From contig NZ_JAKSYO010000094.1 in assembly GCF_022829635.1 (NCBI RefSeq), positions 37,260 through 101,259 of the forward strand: DNA of 64,000 nucleotides, written 5' to 3'. Within the stretch, counting starts at the first letter, position 1. Each line of letters starts with the position of its first letter. A program made the translations under genes and the position numbers. The notes under the pieces are model-generated. The model searched no databases, had not been told where the DNA came from, and saw only the letters and a list, made by a program, of their open reading frames with translations. Below, in pieces: positions 11,076 to 19,624 of this stretch. Source of the stretch: Methylobacterium sp. E-066 (GTDB taxonomy: Bacteria; Pseudomonadota; Alphaproteobacteria; Rhizobiales; Beijerinckiaceae).

Positions 11076-12380
11076 TCAGGTCCCGGTGGCCGACAGCGTC
11101 TGAGCCTGCCCGACCCAGTTCTCCCGGTCGATGCGACCCGGGAACGCGAGGTACGTCCCGACCCAGGTGATCTCGTCGCGGGTCCAGGCGGCGATCTGGT
11201 CGAAATGGTAGATGCCAAGCCCGTTCAGGCGCTGGCTGTTGCCTGGGCCGATGCCCTTGATCCGGGTGAGATCGTCCGGCTTGCCGGCGCGGGCAGCGTC
11301 GAGGCCGGCCGGCCGGGTGCCGACCGCGTTCGCCTTCTGCTCCGGGGTCGCGTCCTTCGGCAGGGCGGCGAGCGCTCCGGCGACGCGGGCCTCCTCGGCT
11401 TCCGCCGCGACCTCGCCCTCGCTGGCGCCGGAGGCCTCCGGCTGCGGCGGCGGCGTATCCCGAGTCAGGCTCGATTGCGTTCCGGCCTCGGCCCCCGCCG
11501 CCTCGCCGGCGGCTGCGGCAGGGCTCGTGCCGGGCACATTCGCAGCGGTCCGATCCTCCGGCTTGACCGGCTCCTCACCCCGCGCGGCGCGCTGGGCGGG
11601 GGCGTCGGACGACGGCCGTTCCGTCTGCCGGCCGGCATCGGGCCTGGCGGGCTTCGGGTCGGCGGCGGCGCGCTGCTCGCTCGACCGAGCCTCGTCCGTC
11701 TTCGCATCCTGATCCTCAGGCTTTGCGGTGTCCTCGAAGCGCTTGCGCCAAGCCCCGACCCGGGACCCGTCGAACAGGGTCGGATCGGTGAGCGTGTCCG
11801 GGCCGCCCTGCGGCTCGGAGGCCTGGCGCCCGGTCTGCGAGCCGACCTTGACCGGCCGGCCGGCCGCGAGGTCGTCCATCAGCGTGCCGAGCGATTCGGG
11901 CGTCAGATCCTCGTAGTAATCCTGGTTGATCTGCACCATCGGGGCGTTGCAGCAGGCGCCCAGGCACTCGACTTCGAGCCAGGAGAAATTGCCGTCGGCC
12001 GAGACGTGGCCGGAGGGGCCGAGGCGCGCCTCGAGCATCTCCTTCAGGCCCCGAGCGCCGCAGGAATCGCACGGCACCGTGCCGCAGACCTGGATCCAGA
12101 AGCGGCCCACCGGCTCCAGGGCGAACATCGTGTAGAAGGTCGCCACCTCCAGCACGCGAATGTTGGGCATGCCGAGCTCGGCCGCCACAGCCTCGATGGC
12201 TGCCCGCGGCAGCCAGCCGCCGTTCTGCTCCTGCGCCTTCCAGAGCAGCGAGATCACCGCGGAGGCCTGGCGGCCCTCCGGGTACTTGGCGATCTGGGTC
12301 TTGGCCCAGGCGGCGTTCTCGGGGGAGAACGCGAAGCTCTCGGGCTGCTCAGAGGCCGGCGCGAGTCTGCGGTTTGCCAT
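11076..12380 (-). CDS. nuoE: NADH-quinone oxidoreductase subunit E with long C-terminal extension
   Basis: The 2Fe-2S (N1a) subunit of complex I. Residues 1 to about 170 form the thioredoxin-like NuoE domain with the ligands CGTVPC (C-x4-C) and CLGACC (C-x3-C). The family is normally 160-220 residues, but this one has 434. Residues of about 215-360 are a low-complexity Ala/Pro/Glu/Lys region, probably disordered. The last 65 or so residues (LTRIKGIGPGNSQRLNGLGI onward) look like a helix-hairpin-helix fold as seen in nuclease and ribosomal-protein-like domains. Tails of this kind are known on NuoE in other Rhizobiales; their role is not established. Confidence 0.95.
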   Translation of the reverse strand: MANRRLAPASEQPESFAFSPENAAWAKTQIAKYPEGRQASAVISLLWKAQEQNGGWLPRAAIEAVAAELGMPNIRVLEVATFYTMFALEPVGRFWIQVCGTVPCDSCGARGLKEMLEARLGPSGHVSADGNFSWLEVECLGACCNAPMVQINQDYYEDLTPESLGTLMDDLAAGRPVKVGSQTGRQASEPQGGPDTLTDPTLFDGSRVGAWRKRFEDTAKPEDQDAKTDEARSSEQRAAADPKPARPDAGRQTERPSSDAPAQRAARGEEPVKPEDRTAANVPGTSPAAAAGEAAGAEAGTQSSLTRDTPPPQPEASGASEGEVAAEAEEARVAGALAALPKDATPEQKANAVGTRPAGLDAARAGKPDDLTRIKGIGPGNSQRLNGLGIYHFDQIAAWTRDEITWVGTYLAFPGRIDRENWVGQAQTLSATGT

Positions 12381-12392
12381 CCTGCTAACGCC

Positions 12393-13583
12393 TTACCGAT
12401 CCACTTCGCCGAACACGATGTCGAGGGTGCCCAGCACGCACGACACGTCGGCCAGAAGGTGCCCCCGGCACATCCAATCCATCGCCTGAAGATGCGCGAA
12501 GCCTGGCGCGCGGATCTTGCAGCGGTACGGCTTGTTGGTGCCGTCGGACACGAGATAGACGCCGAACTCGCCCTTGGGCGCTTCCACGGAGGCGTAGACT
12601 TCGCCCTCCGGTACGTGGAAGCCCTCGGTGTAGAGCTTGAAGTGGTGGATGAGCGCTTCCATAGAGCGCTTCATCTCGCGGCGCGGCGGCGGCGCGAACT
12701 TGCCGTCGATGGCGGCGATCGGGCCCTGCCCGGCCGGCTCGCGCAGCTTGGCGCAGCACTGCTTCATGATCTTGGCCGATTCCCGCATCTCCTCCATGCG
12801 GATCACCTGCCGATCATAGGTGTCGCCGTTCCGGCCCACCGGCACGTCGAACTCCATCTCCTCGTAGCACTCGTAGGGCTGCGCCTTGCGCAGGTCCCAC
12901 GGGATGCCCGAGCCGCGCAGCATGACGCCGGAAAAACCCCACTCCATGCACTCGTCCACCGACACGATGCCGATATCGACGTTGCGTTGCTTGAAGATGC
13001 GGTTGGCCATGACGAGGTCGTCGAGATCCTGGACGACCTGCAGGAACGGGTCGCAGAACGCCTCGATATCGTCGATCAGCTTGGGCGGCAGGTCCTGGTG
13101 GACGCCGCCCGGCCGGAAGTAGTTGGCGTGAAGCCGAGCGCCCGAAGCGCGCTCGTAGAAGATCATCAGCTTCTCGCGCTCCTCGAAGCCCCAGAGCGGG
13201 GGCGTAAGGGCGCCGACATCCATCGCCTGCGTGGTGACGTTGAGCAGGTGCGACAGCAGCCGGCCGATCTCGCAGAACAGCACGCGGATCAGCTGCGCGC
13301 GCCGGGGCACCTCGATCCCCGCGAGCTTCTCGATCGCCAGGCAGAAGGCGTGCTCCTGGTTCATCGGCGACACGTAGTCGAGCCGGTCGAAATAGGGCGT
13401 CGCCTGCAGATAGGTCTTGTGCTCGATCAGCTTCTCGGTGCCGCGGTGCAGCAGCCCGATATGCGGATCGACCCGCTCGACCACCTCGCCGTCCAGCTCC
13501 AGCACAAGGCGCAGCACGCCGTGCGCTGCCGGGTGCTGCGGGCCGAAATTGATCGCGAAGTTGCGGATGTTGTGTTCTGTCAC
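12393..13583 (-). CDS. nuoD: NADH-quinone oxidoreductase subunit D
   Basis: Peripheral subunit (49 kDa) that lines the quinone site of complex I with NuoB. The start is a GTG at 13583, preceded by GGAGA with 8 bases spacing, giving [22 protein letters not shown]; the frame upstream encodes Arg/Ser/Pro-rich sequence that does not belong to the protein. At 396 residues it is the normal length. The conserved [12 protein letters not shown] loop with the quinone-contacting His, and the C-terminal [15 protein letters not shown], are present. It lies 16 bases after nuoC. Confidence 0.97.
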   Translation of the reverse strand: MTEHNIRNFAINFGPQHPAAHGVLRLVLELDGEVVERVDPHIGLLHRGTEKLIEHKTYLQATPYFDRLDYVSPMNQEHAFCLAIEKLAGIEVPRRAQLIRVLFCEIGRLLSHLLNVTTQAMDVGALTPPLWGFEEREKLMIFYERASGARLHANYFRPGGVHQDLPPKLIDDIEAFCDPFLQVVQDLDDLVMANRIFKQRNVDIGIVSVDECMEWGFSGVMLRGSGIPWDLRKAQPYECYEEMEFDVPVGRNGDTYDRQVIRMEEMRESAKIMKQCCAKLREPAGQGPIAAIDGKFAPPPRREMKRSMEALIHHFKLYTEGFHVPEGEVYASVEAPKGEFGVYLVSDGTNKPYRCKIRAPGFAHLQAMDWMCRGHLLADVSCVLGTLDIVFGEVDR

Positions 13584-13599
13584 TGACAGTCTCCGCGGT

Positions 13600-14250
13600 T
13601 CAGGCCGACGTCTTCTTCTCGTCTCCGGGCAGCACGTAGTCGGTGCCTTCCCACGGAGACAGGAAGTCGAAGTTGCGGAACTCTTGGGTGAGCTGGACGG
13701 GCTCGTAGACGACCCGCGCCTCGTCCTGGTCGTACCGGACCTCAACGAAGCCGGTCAGCGGAAAATCCTTGCGCAGGGGGTGCCCCTCGAACCCGTAATC
13801 GGTGAGCAGGCGGCGCAGGTCCGGATGCCCCGAGAACAGGATGCCGTAGAGGTCGTAGGTCTCGCGCTCGTACCAGTTGGCGGCCGGAAAAACCTCGATC
13901 GCCGAGGGGACCGGGGTCACCTCGTCGGTCTGCACCTTCACCCGGATGCGCGCGTTGTGGCGCAGCGAGAGCAGGTGGTAGACCACGTCGAAGCGCTTCT
14001 CGCGCTGCGGATAATCCGCGCCGCAGATGTCGATGAAGCTGCGGAACGCGCAGGCCGGGTCGTCGCGCAGGTAGGTCAGCGCGTAGACGATGTCGGAGGC
14101 CTGGACCACCAGGGTCAGCTCGCCGAATGCGATAGCGTGCGACACCACCGCCGGGCCGAGCGCGCCGGTAACCCGCTCGGCCAGCGCCGTCAGGGCAGCC
14201 GCGCCGCTCTCCGGCTGCGTATGCGACAGGATCGAGATGCCGTTGGTCAT
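13600..14250 (-). CDS. nuoC: NADH-quinone oxidoreductase subunit C
   Basis: The 30 kDa peripheral subunit of complex I, separate from NuoD here as in other alphaproteobacteria (fused in Escherichia coli). The 216 residues show the family signature [40 protein letters not shown] at about residues 125-165 and the tail block FDFLSPWEG. It lies between nuoB (9-base gap) and nuoD (16-base gap). Nothing unusual in sequence. Confidence 0.97.
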   Translation of the reverse strand: MTNGISILSHTQPESGAAALTALAERVTGALGPAVVSHAIAFGELTLVVQASDIVYALTYLRDDPACAFRSFIDICGADYPQREKRFDVVYHLLSLRHNARIRVKVQTDEVTPVPSAIEVFPAANWYERETYDLYGILFSGHPDLRRLLTDYGFEGHPLRKDFPLTGFVEVRYDQDEARVVYEPVQLTQEFRNFDFLSPWEGTDYVLPGDEKKTSA

Positions 14251-14259
14251 GGCCGCTCC

Positions 14260-14859
14260 TCAGCGCTCGATCGTGCCGGTGCGGCGGATCTTCTTCTGGA
14301 GAAGCAGCACGCCGTAGAGCAGCGCCTCGGCGGTGGGCGGGCAGCCGGGCACATAGATGTCCACCGGTACCACCCGGTCGCAGCCGCGCACCACCGAGTA
14401 GGAATAGTGATAGTAGCCGCCGCCGTTGGCGCAGGAGCCCATCGAGATCACGTAGCGCGGCTCCGGCATCTGGTCGTAGACCTTGCGCAGGGCCGGAGCC
14501 ATCTTGTTGGTCAGGGTGCCGGCGACGATCATCACGTCGGACTGGCGCGGCGAGCCGCGGGGCGCGAAGCCGAAGCGCTCGCAATCGTAGCGCGGCATCG
14601 ACATCTGCATCATCTCGACGGCGCAGCAGGCGAGCCCGAAGGTCATCCACATCAGCGAGCCGGTGCGGGCCCAGTTGATCAGCTCGTCCGTGGTGGTGAG
14701 CAGGAAGCCACGGTCGGCCAGCTCGTCGCTGATCGACAGGAAGGTCGGATCGTCGGCGCCGATCGGCCGGCCGGTGTTGGGATCGATGATCCCCTTGGGC
14801 TGGGGCGCGACCGCGGGGGCGCGGGACAGGCTGTGGGTCGTGTCGGTGATCAGGGCCAT
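14260..14859 (-). CDS. nuoB: NADH-quinone oxidoreductase subunit B
   Basis: Subunit that carries cluster N2, the last iron-sulfur centre before quinone. I place the start at the ATG at 14859 ([15 protein letters not shown]), giving 199 residues; the longer open frame overlaps nuoA out of frame and is not family-like. The cluster ligands are visible: the adjacent cysteine pair in [11 protein letters not shown], then GSCANGGG, then [12 protein letters not shown]. The fold and length agree with alphaproteobacterial NuoB. It follows nuoA by 41 bases. Confidence 0.97.
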   Translation of the reverse strand: MALITDTTHSLSRAPAVAPQPKGIIDPNTGRPIGADDPTFLSISDELADRGFLLTTTDELINWARTGSLMWMTFGLACCAVEMMQMSMPRYDCERFGFAPRGSPRQSDVMIVAGTLTNKMAPALRKVYDQMPEPRYVISMGSCANGGGYYHYSYSVVRGCDRVVPVDIYVPGCPPTAEALLYGVLLLQKKIRRTGTIER

Positions 14860-14900
14860 CGGCGACTCGGAATGCGGTGCGGGCAGGCTGCTGTTGCGAA

Positions 14901-15266
14901 TCAATCCCACTCGAGGGCGCCCTTGCGCCACTCGTAGACGAAACCGACCGTCAGCACGCCCAGGAAGACGATCATCGACCAGAAGCCGAACCAGCCAAGG
15001 TCTCCGAAGGTGATCGCCCACGGGAACAGGAACGCGACCTCGAGATCGAAGATGATGAACAGGATCGCCACGAGGTAGAACCGCACGTCGAACTTCATGC
15101 GGGCATCGTCGAAAGCATTGAAGCCGCACTCGTAGGCCGAGAGCTTCTCCGGATCCGGGCTCTTGAAGGCGACCAGGAAGGGCACGACCAGCAGCGCGGT
15201 GGCGATGAACAGAGCAACGCCGATGAACACGATGAGCGGAAGATAGTCCGCCAACAATCCGGTCAT
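14901..15266 (-). CDS. nuoA: NADH-quinone oxidoreductase subunit A
   Basis: Membrane subunit A (ND3), three helices, first gene of the operon. Start at the ATG at 15266 ([20 protein letters not shown]), with GAGG about 9 bases upstream, giving 121 residues as in the family. The upstream extension in the same frame is Ser/Arg-rich and rejected. The conserved loop [32 protein letters not shown] contains the cysteine known from ND3 active/deactive switching. Transcription of the whole operon must start in the 340-base gap before the tRNA-Asp gene. Confidence 0.96.
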   Translation of the reverse strand: MTGLLADYLPLIVFIGVALFIATALLVVPFLVAFKSPDPEKLSAYECGFNAFDDARMKFDVRFYLVAILFIIFDLEVAFLFPWAITFGDLGWFGFWSMIVFLGVLTVGFVYEWRKGALEWD

Positions 15267-15373
15267 GCCAGGGCCTCGCGAGAGCGTCTCGTATCGACGT
15301 GGGAAACCGCGGTGCGCCGCCGAACCGGATTCGCCCGTGGAATTGTTCTTATGCCAGGATGCGCGCGGCCGGA

Positions 15374-15402
15374 GGCTTAGTCGAGCCGCCGATCCGTGAC
15401 AA
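15374..15402 (-). promoter_or_regulatory. Possible nuo operon promoter
   Basis: On the minus strand, TTGTCA (15402-15397) is followed after 17 bases by TAAGCC (15379-15374), about 110 bases before the nuoA start. The -35 element and spacing look like a housekeeping sigma promoter and the -10 element is weak. This is the best match I see in the gap upstream of nuoA (15267-15608). The rest of the gap holds only the tRNA promoter and no plausible gene. Confidence 0.35.
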
Positions 15403-15533
15403 TGGCTTGCCGCGTCGCACAACGTGCACGCCCTGTCTTGTGTAGGGATGTGGGAGCACGCGGCAGCCCTGCAACACGACGCAAGCGCGCAGCCCCTCCA
15501 GCGGGCCTTGGCGCAAAACCGTCACGGACACGC

Positions 15534-15562
15534 TTGACAGCTCCGGGCCTGGCCCATACACC
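15534..15562 (+). promoter_or_regulatory. Promoter of tRNA-Asp
   Basis: TTGACA at 15534-15539, a 17-base spacer, and TACACC at 15557-15562. The predicted transcription start is about 40 bases before the tRNA. The -35 is a perfect consensus, as expected for a strong stable-RNA promoter. Confidence 0.6.
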
Positions 15563-15608
15563 CCGCCCCGTCGCCGGGCGAAACGCCCCTTCGAGGCGAC
15601 CACGCCGT

Positions 15609-15685
15609 GCGGGCGTAGCTCAGTTGGTTAGAGTGCCGGCCTGTCACGCCGGAGGTCGCGGGTTCGAGTCCCGTCGCCCGCGCCA
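15609..15685 (+). tRNA. tRNA-Asp (GUC)
   Basis: A 77-base cloverleaf. The acceptor arms GCGGGCG and CGCCCGC pair fully, the D-arm is GCTC-AGTTGGTTA-GAGT, the anticodon stem CCGGC/GCCGG holds loop CTGTCAC with anticodon GTC, and the T-arm carries TTCGAGT. Discriminator G and an encoded CCA end the gene. It is divergent from the nuo operon. Confidence 0.97.
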
Positions 15686-15762
15686 CTTCCATAAGTCTCT
15701 TAAAATCAGAATTTCGGTTTGCCCTTCGCTCGCGTCGGAGGCGTCCTATCGAGTTCGCGTTG

Positions 15763-16158
15763 TTAGGGCGTTTTGGGGCCTGACACGGAGAACTTCGATG
15801 ATGCGTTGCGCCGTGCGGGCAGCGGGATGACGGTAAGGAGGCGACCGTAAAGGTCCTCTTCGATGAGCCAGACGGAGCGAATCCATAGTTCCCGGCCATC
15901 GACACCCTTAATTGGGCCTTCGCAGACGATGCGCCTGGACCCAACCGCGTCGAAAATCATTTGCGCGTCCGGCGCGGACACGTAATGGCTCACCAAGGCA
16001 TCTGCCAGAATGTTCGGCTGATCCGCTGAAAATCCGAAGCGAAGCAAAAACTTTGCCTTCGAGCCCCCCTTCGGGTGCGTAGGATTCAGCAAGTAACCGA
16101 CGATCTTCTCGCCCTGGATGCGCAACCCCAGGAGTGCCGGCAGGCCCGCGCGACTCAC
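15763..16158 (-). CDS. DUF6883-type protein of a two-gene pair
   Basis: A 131-residue protein that I match by memory to DUF6883: the block VGYLLNPTHPKGGSKAKFL followed by LRFGFSADQPNILADAL is the hallmark of that family. No signal peptide or membrane segment is seen. The start is a GTG whose bases overlap the stop of the upstream DUF4926 gene (GTGA overlap), so the two are translationally coupled. DUF6883 domains also occur at the C-terminus of polymorphic toxins, which suggests a conflict or toxin-like role, but this is inference. A standalone, paired arrangement is common in bacteria. Confidence 0.75.
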   Translation of the reverse strand: MSRAGLPALLGLRIQGEKIVGYLLNPTHPKGGSKAKFLLRFGFSADQPNILADALVSHYVSAPDAQMIFDAVGSRRIVCEGPIKGVDGRELWIRSVWLIEEDLYGRLLTVIPLPARRNASSKFSVSGPKTP

Positions 16159-16406
16159 GGCGTGTGGCGACCAGTGCGTCTCAGATTGACTGGTAGCACT
16201 GTCGCGAGGGCACCCGCCGGCTCCGGAAATTCGACGAAAAAGGCTTCGCCGCCCTTCCAGACGCCGACGATGGTCCCTTCGGTGCCGGCCGGGATCGTAT
16301 CGCCGTCATCGGTCACGACTGGTGCCAGCGCGACCACGTCATCGAGATCCCGAAGCGTGGCCCCGGGATCCTCCTTCCGCAGCAGGTATGAGAAGTCGAC
16401 CGACAT
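16155..16406 (-). CDS. DUF4926-type small protein
   Basis: An 83-residue protein whose central pattern (DLDDVVALAPVVTDDGDTIPAGTEGTIV followed by FFVEFPEPAG and a hydrophobic LPVNL end) fits the small beta-barrel DUF4926 family. It overlaps the next gene by four bases. DUF4926 proteins are often found beside DUF6883 proteins, so the two likely work together. Whether it is an antitoxin/immunity partner or another kind of accessory is not known. No promoter is evident; the nearest upstream gene is the DUF1127 gene 66 bases away on the same strand. Confidence 0.75.
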   Translation of the reverse strand: MSVDFSYLLRKEDPGATLRDLDDVVALAPVVTDDGDTIPAGTEGTIVGVWKGGEAFFVEFPEPAGALATVLPVNLRRTGRHTP

Positions 16407-16472
16407 GTCTTGAGATTGGCGCCTGCGATGAGCGTGCGCAAGTCGATGACCCCCGCACAGCGGACCGAAGCC

Positions 16473-16778
16473 TCAGGCCGAGGGCCAGCCGCCCACGCAC
16501 CGCCCCCGGCGGCGCGCGTCCCGCCGCCCCACCAGCAACGCGATGGCATCGTGCCGTCCCGGTACGCCCGCGTCGGCGACGTCCTGCGGAGTCAGCCCGA
16601 TATCCTTCAGCTCCCGCGCCGACAGGGTCGAGAGCCGGTGCAGGACGCGCCGGTTCATCGCCGCGCGCGACAGTCCCGTCCGCACCTCCACGGCGGCCTC
16701 GGCGATCGCCTGGATGGACCGGGCGAGCCAGGACGGCCGGCCTGCGGCATGGGCGGTCTCAGTGAGGCACTGGTCCAT
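16473..16778 (-). CDS. DUF1127 (YjiS-like) small protein
   Basis: I take the ATG at 16778 (MDQCLTETAHAAGRPSW), giving 101 residues. The core RVLHRLSTLSARELKDIGLTPQDVADA at about residues 48-74 is the DUF1127 motif: an arginine-rich helix followed by a L-x-x-L-D/K-D-I-G-L turn. These small basic proteins are abundant in alphaproteobacteria and some bind RNA or affect phosphate or carbon metabolism. The gene is divergent from a MocR-type regulator 113 bases away, a frequent arrangement that suggests control by it. Confidence 0.85.
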   Translation of the reverse strand: MDQCLTETAHAAGRPSWLARSIQAIAEAAVEVRTGLSRAAMNRRVLHRLSTLSARELKDIGLTPQDVADAGVPGRHDAIALLVGRRDARRRGRCVGGWPSA

Positions 16779-16841
16779 GATTCGATCCTCCGTCTGTCCG
16801 GAACCCGGCGATCTTGACCACACGGGACTGGCGGCGACAGG

Positions 16842-16874
16842 AACAGTTCGGTACGATTTGGAAGAATTGTCCGG
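16842..16874. promoter_or_regulatory. Direct repeat, possible MocR operator
   Basis: AACAGTTCGG (16842-16851) and AATTGTCCGG (16865-16874) are direct repeats agreeing at 7 of 10 positions, with starts 23 bases apart, about two helical turns. MocR/GabR regulators usually bind two direct repeats on one DNA face. The repeat lies between the DUF1127 gene and the MocR gene. Confidence 0.4.
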
Positions 16875-16891
16875 TCGGAAAGGCAGTACGG

Positions 16892-18283
16892 ATGCAGGTC
16901 GCCATTAAGGCCGCCGGGACGCGCGTCGAGACCGTGGCCGGCGAGATCCGCGAGCGGATCGCGGCGCGCCATCTCGTGCCTGGGGTCCGGATCCCGTCGG
17001 TGCGGGCGTTCGCGGAATCCATGGGCGTGTCGAAATCGACCGTGGTGGAGGCCTATGACCGGCTGGCCGCCGAGGGCACCCTGGTGGCGCGGCCGGGCTC
17101 GGGCTTCTACGTCGCCGGCAAGACCCGGCCGCTCTCACTCCAGGCGATGGGCCCCCGGCTCGACCGGATCGTCGATCCCCTGTGGATCACCCGCCAGGCC
17201 CAGCAGGCCGGTGCGGACCAGCTCAAGCCCGGGGCCGGCTGGCTGCCGGATTCCTGGATGCCGCACGAGGCGCTCCGGCGGGGCCTGCGCCGGGTGGCGC
17301 GGGCGGACCTCGCCGAGATGACCAATTACGACCGGCCGCTCGGCTACGAGCCCCTGCGGATCCAGATCGCCCGCAAGATCGCCGAGAAGGGCGTCGGCGC
17401 CGAGCCGGGCCAGATCGTGCTGGTCGAATCGGCCACCCAGGCTCTCGACCTGGTCTGCCGGTTCCTGCTCCAGCCGGGCGACACCGTGCTGGTGGACGAT
17501 CCCTGCTACTTCAACTTCCTGGCGCTGCTGCGGGCGCACCGGGTCTCGGTGGTCGGCGTGCCGCTGACCCCGGAGGGGCCGGACCTGCGGGCCCTCGGGA
17601 GCCTGCTCGAACGGCACCGACCGCGCTTCTACCTGACCAACGCGGCGCTCCAGAACCCCACCGGCGCGAGCCTCGCCCCGGCCATCGCCCACCGGCTGCT
17701 GAAGCTGTGCGAGGCGCACGACACCCTGATCGTCGAGGACGAGATCTTTGGCGATCTCGAACCGGAGCCCGCCCCGCGCCTCGCCGGGTTCGACGGGCTG
17801 GAGCGGGTGATCCAGATCGGCAGCTTTTCGAAGACCCTGTCGGCGGCGGCGCGCTGCGGCTGGATCGCGCTCCGGGCCGACTGGGTCGAGCCCCTGGTCG
17901 ACCTGAAGCTCGCGCTCAGCCTCGGCAACGGCCACGTCACAGCGGCACTGGTGCACAGCCTGATCACCGAGGGCTGCTATCGCCGGCACCTCGCCGAGAC
18001 CAAGCGGCGGCTCGCCGGCGCCATGGTCCAGGCCTCGGCCGAGCTCGGCGCCTGCGGCCTGGAGCCGTGGGCCCAGCCCCGGGGCGGCTTCTTCCTGTGG
18101 ATGCGGCTGCCGGACGGGCGCGACGGCGCCGAGGTGGCGCGCCGGGCGCTGGCGCAGGGCATGGTCCTGGCCCCGGGCACGGCGTTCAGCCTGTCCGACG
18201 ACTGGAACGGCTACATGCGCTTCAACGTCGCCCACTGCATCGACCCGCGCATCCGGCCGATCTTGAGGGCGGCGCTTGCGTGA
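16892..18283 (+). CDS. MocR-type (GntR-HTH plus aminotransferase) regulator
   Basis: A 463-residue fusion of an N-terminal winged helix (residues 1-75, with IPSVRAFAESMGVSKSTVVEAYDRLAAEG) to a type-I PLP-dependent aminotransferase domain. The PLP lysine is in GSFSKTLSAA and the substrate loop shows NPTGASL, with a DEIFGDL segment before it. The start is ATG 16892 with GGAAAGG about 8 bases upstream. MocR proteins bind PLP or PLP adducts as effectors. Its divergent neighbour encodes a DUF1127 protein, a likely target. A metabolic aminotransferase role cannot be excluded. Confidence 0.9.
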   Translation: MQVAIKAAGTRVETVAGEIRERIAARHLVPGVRIPSVRAFAESMGVSKSTVVEAYDRLAAEGTLVARPGSGFYVAGKTRPLSLQAMGPRLDRIVDPLWITRQAQQAGADQLKPGAGWLPDSWMPHEALRRGLRRVARADLAEMTNYDRPLGYEPLRIQIARKIAEKGVGAEPGQIVLVESATQALDLVCRFLLQPGDTVLVDDPCYFNFLALLRAHRVSVVGVPLTPEGPDLRALGSLLERHRPRFYLTNAALQNPTGASLAPAIAHRLLKLCEAHDTLIVEDEIFGDLEPEPAPRLAGFDGLERVIQIGSFSKTLSAAARCGWIALRADWVEPLVDLKLALSLGNGHVTAALVHSLITEGCYRRHLAETKRRLAGAMVQASAELGACGLEPWAQPRGGFFLWMRLPDGRDGAEVARRALAQGMVLAPGTAFSLSDDWNGYMRFNVAHCIDPRIRPILRAALA

Positions 18284-18286
18284 CTC

Positions 18287-19624
18287 TCACGCCGGCAAGG
18301 TCAGCTCCGCCTTCAGGCCTCCGAGATCCGAGCGCCCGAGGGTGAGGCCGCCGCCGTAGAGCTCGGCGAGTTCGAGGGTGATCGGCAGCCCGAAGCCGTG
18401 GCCCGGCACGCCCTCGTCGAGGCGGCGCCCGCGGGCCATGACCGCTTCGGCGGCCGCGCCGTCCAGGCCCGGCCCGTCATCCTCGACCCGCACCCCGATT
18501 CCACCCGCCTGGCCGGAGGCCGCGACCCGGACCCGGGTGCGGCACCAGCGGCAGGCATTGTCGACCAGATTGCCGAGCATCTCGTCCAGATCCTGCCCCT
18601 CGCAGGGCACCGACAGGTCGTCCGGCACGGCGAGCTCGATCGCCACACCCTTCTCGGCATAAAGGCGCACCAGCGCGTCGCGCAGGTCCGAGACCCGGGG
18701 GGCCAGGGGCGTGCGCGTCCGGGCCGAACCGGCGAGCGCCGCCGCCCGGGCCCGGCGCAGGTGGTGGCGGACCCGCCGGTCCATGTCGTCGACCTGGAGG
18801 CGCAGCGCCCCGCCGGGGTCGCGGGCCGGGTCGGCCAGGGCCATCGACAGGGTCGCGAGCGGCGTCTTGAGGGCGTGGGCCAGGTTGGCGACGTGGCCGC
18901 GGGCGCGCTCCAGGTTCTGGGCGTTCTGGTCGAGCAGCGCGTTGAGCTCCGTGACCAACGGCTTGATCTCGGCGGGCTGCTCCTCCGGCACCCGCTCTCG
19001 GCGCCCGGCGCGCACGGCCGCGAGGTCGGCCCGCAGGCGTCGCAAAGGCGCCAGGCCGAGGCGGACCTGCAGCGCCAGACCGGCGATCAGGCAGAGGCCG
19101 AGCACGCCGAGCGCCAGGGCTAGGCTGGTCAGGGCTTCGCGCAGGGGGCCGTACAGGGCCGCCCGGGGCGCCGCCGCGACGATCGTGGCAGGGGGCGTCC
19201 CCGGCACGTCGAGGATGCGCAGGATCAGCCGCTCCCCCCGCGGCCCGGTGCCGTCCGCGGGGTGCGGGTGGTCGGGATCGTCGTCGGGGCCCGGCTCGGT
19301 GACGGTGATGTGGCCGCCCCGCAGGGAGCCCGAGCCGAAGGTCTCGGACCCCCGGCGCACCTCCCAGGCCCAGCCGGGGCCGTCCCGGTCGAAGGGCGGC
19401 GCGTCGCGGTTCTGGGACAGCAGCCCCGCCTCCAGACCGGCCCGGAGGGCGACGATCTGGGCGTCGAGATGCCCCTCGATCTGCCCGCGGACGAAGCGGT
19501 GCAGGATCACCCCGATGGCGAGGCCGGCCACCACCAGGGCGGCAAGCACCAGTACCACGGCGGCGGCCAGCAGGCGGGTCCGCAGGGAGCGGCGGAGCGG
19601 TGGTCTTTTCTTCGGCGGCGGCAT
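18287..19624 (-). CDS. Two-component sensor histidine kinase
   Basis: A 445-residue kinase, starting at the ATG at 19624 that overlaps the last base of the response regulator stop. TM1 is at about residues 16-40, followed by a periplasmic sensor of about 120 residues containing an Asp/His-rich patch (GPDDDPDHPHP). TM2 is near residue 175, then a HAMP-like linker. The H-box is NLAHALKTPLATL, the N-box is GNLVDNACRWC, and the G-boxes are DDGPGLD and GHGFGLP. The arrangement (regulator first, then kinase) and the sensor type are PhoQ/QseC-like. The Asp-rich sensor hints at metal or cation sensing; this is inference. Confidence 0.92.
   Translation of the reverse strand: MPPPKKRPPLRRSLRTRLLAAAVVLVLAALVVAGLAIGVILHRFVRGQIEGHLDAQIVALRAGLEAGLLSQNRDAPPFDRDGPGWAWEVRRGSETFGSGSLRGGHITVTEPGPDDDPDHPHPADGTGPRGERLILRILDVPGTPPATIVAAAPRAALYGPLREALTSLALALGVLGLCLIAGLALQVRLGLAPLRRLRADLAAVRAGRRERVPEEQPAEIKPLVTELNALLDQNAQNLERARGHVANLAHALKTPLATLSMALADPARDPGGALRLQVDDMDRRVRHHLRRARAAALAGSARTRTPLAPRVSDLRDALVRLYAEKGVAIELAVPDDLSVPCEGQDLDEMLGNLVDNACRWCRTRVRVAASGQAGGIGVRVEDDGPGLDGAAAEAVMARGRRLDEGVPGHGFGLPITLELAELYGGGLTLGRSDLGGLKAELTLPA

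Noticed and set aside
11205..13586. 793-codon plus-strand frame opposite nuoE and nuoD
   Set aside because: Antisense shadow, His/Arg-rich, no family.
13584..13745. N-terminal extension of nuoD by 54 codons
   Set aside because: The extension overlaps nuoC out of frame and is Arg/Ser/Pro-rich; the GTG at 13583 has a good ribosome site and gives the family N-terminus.
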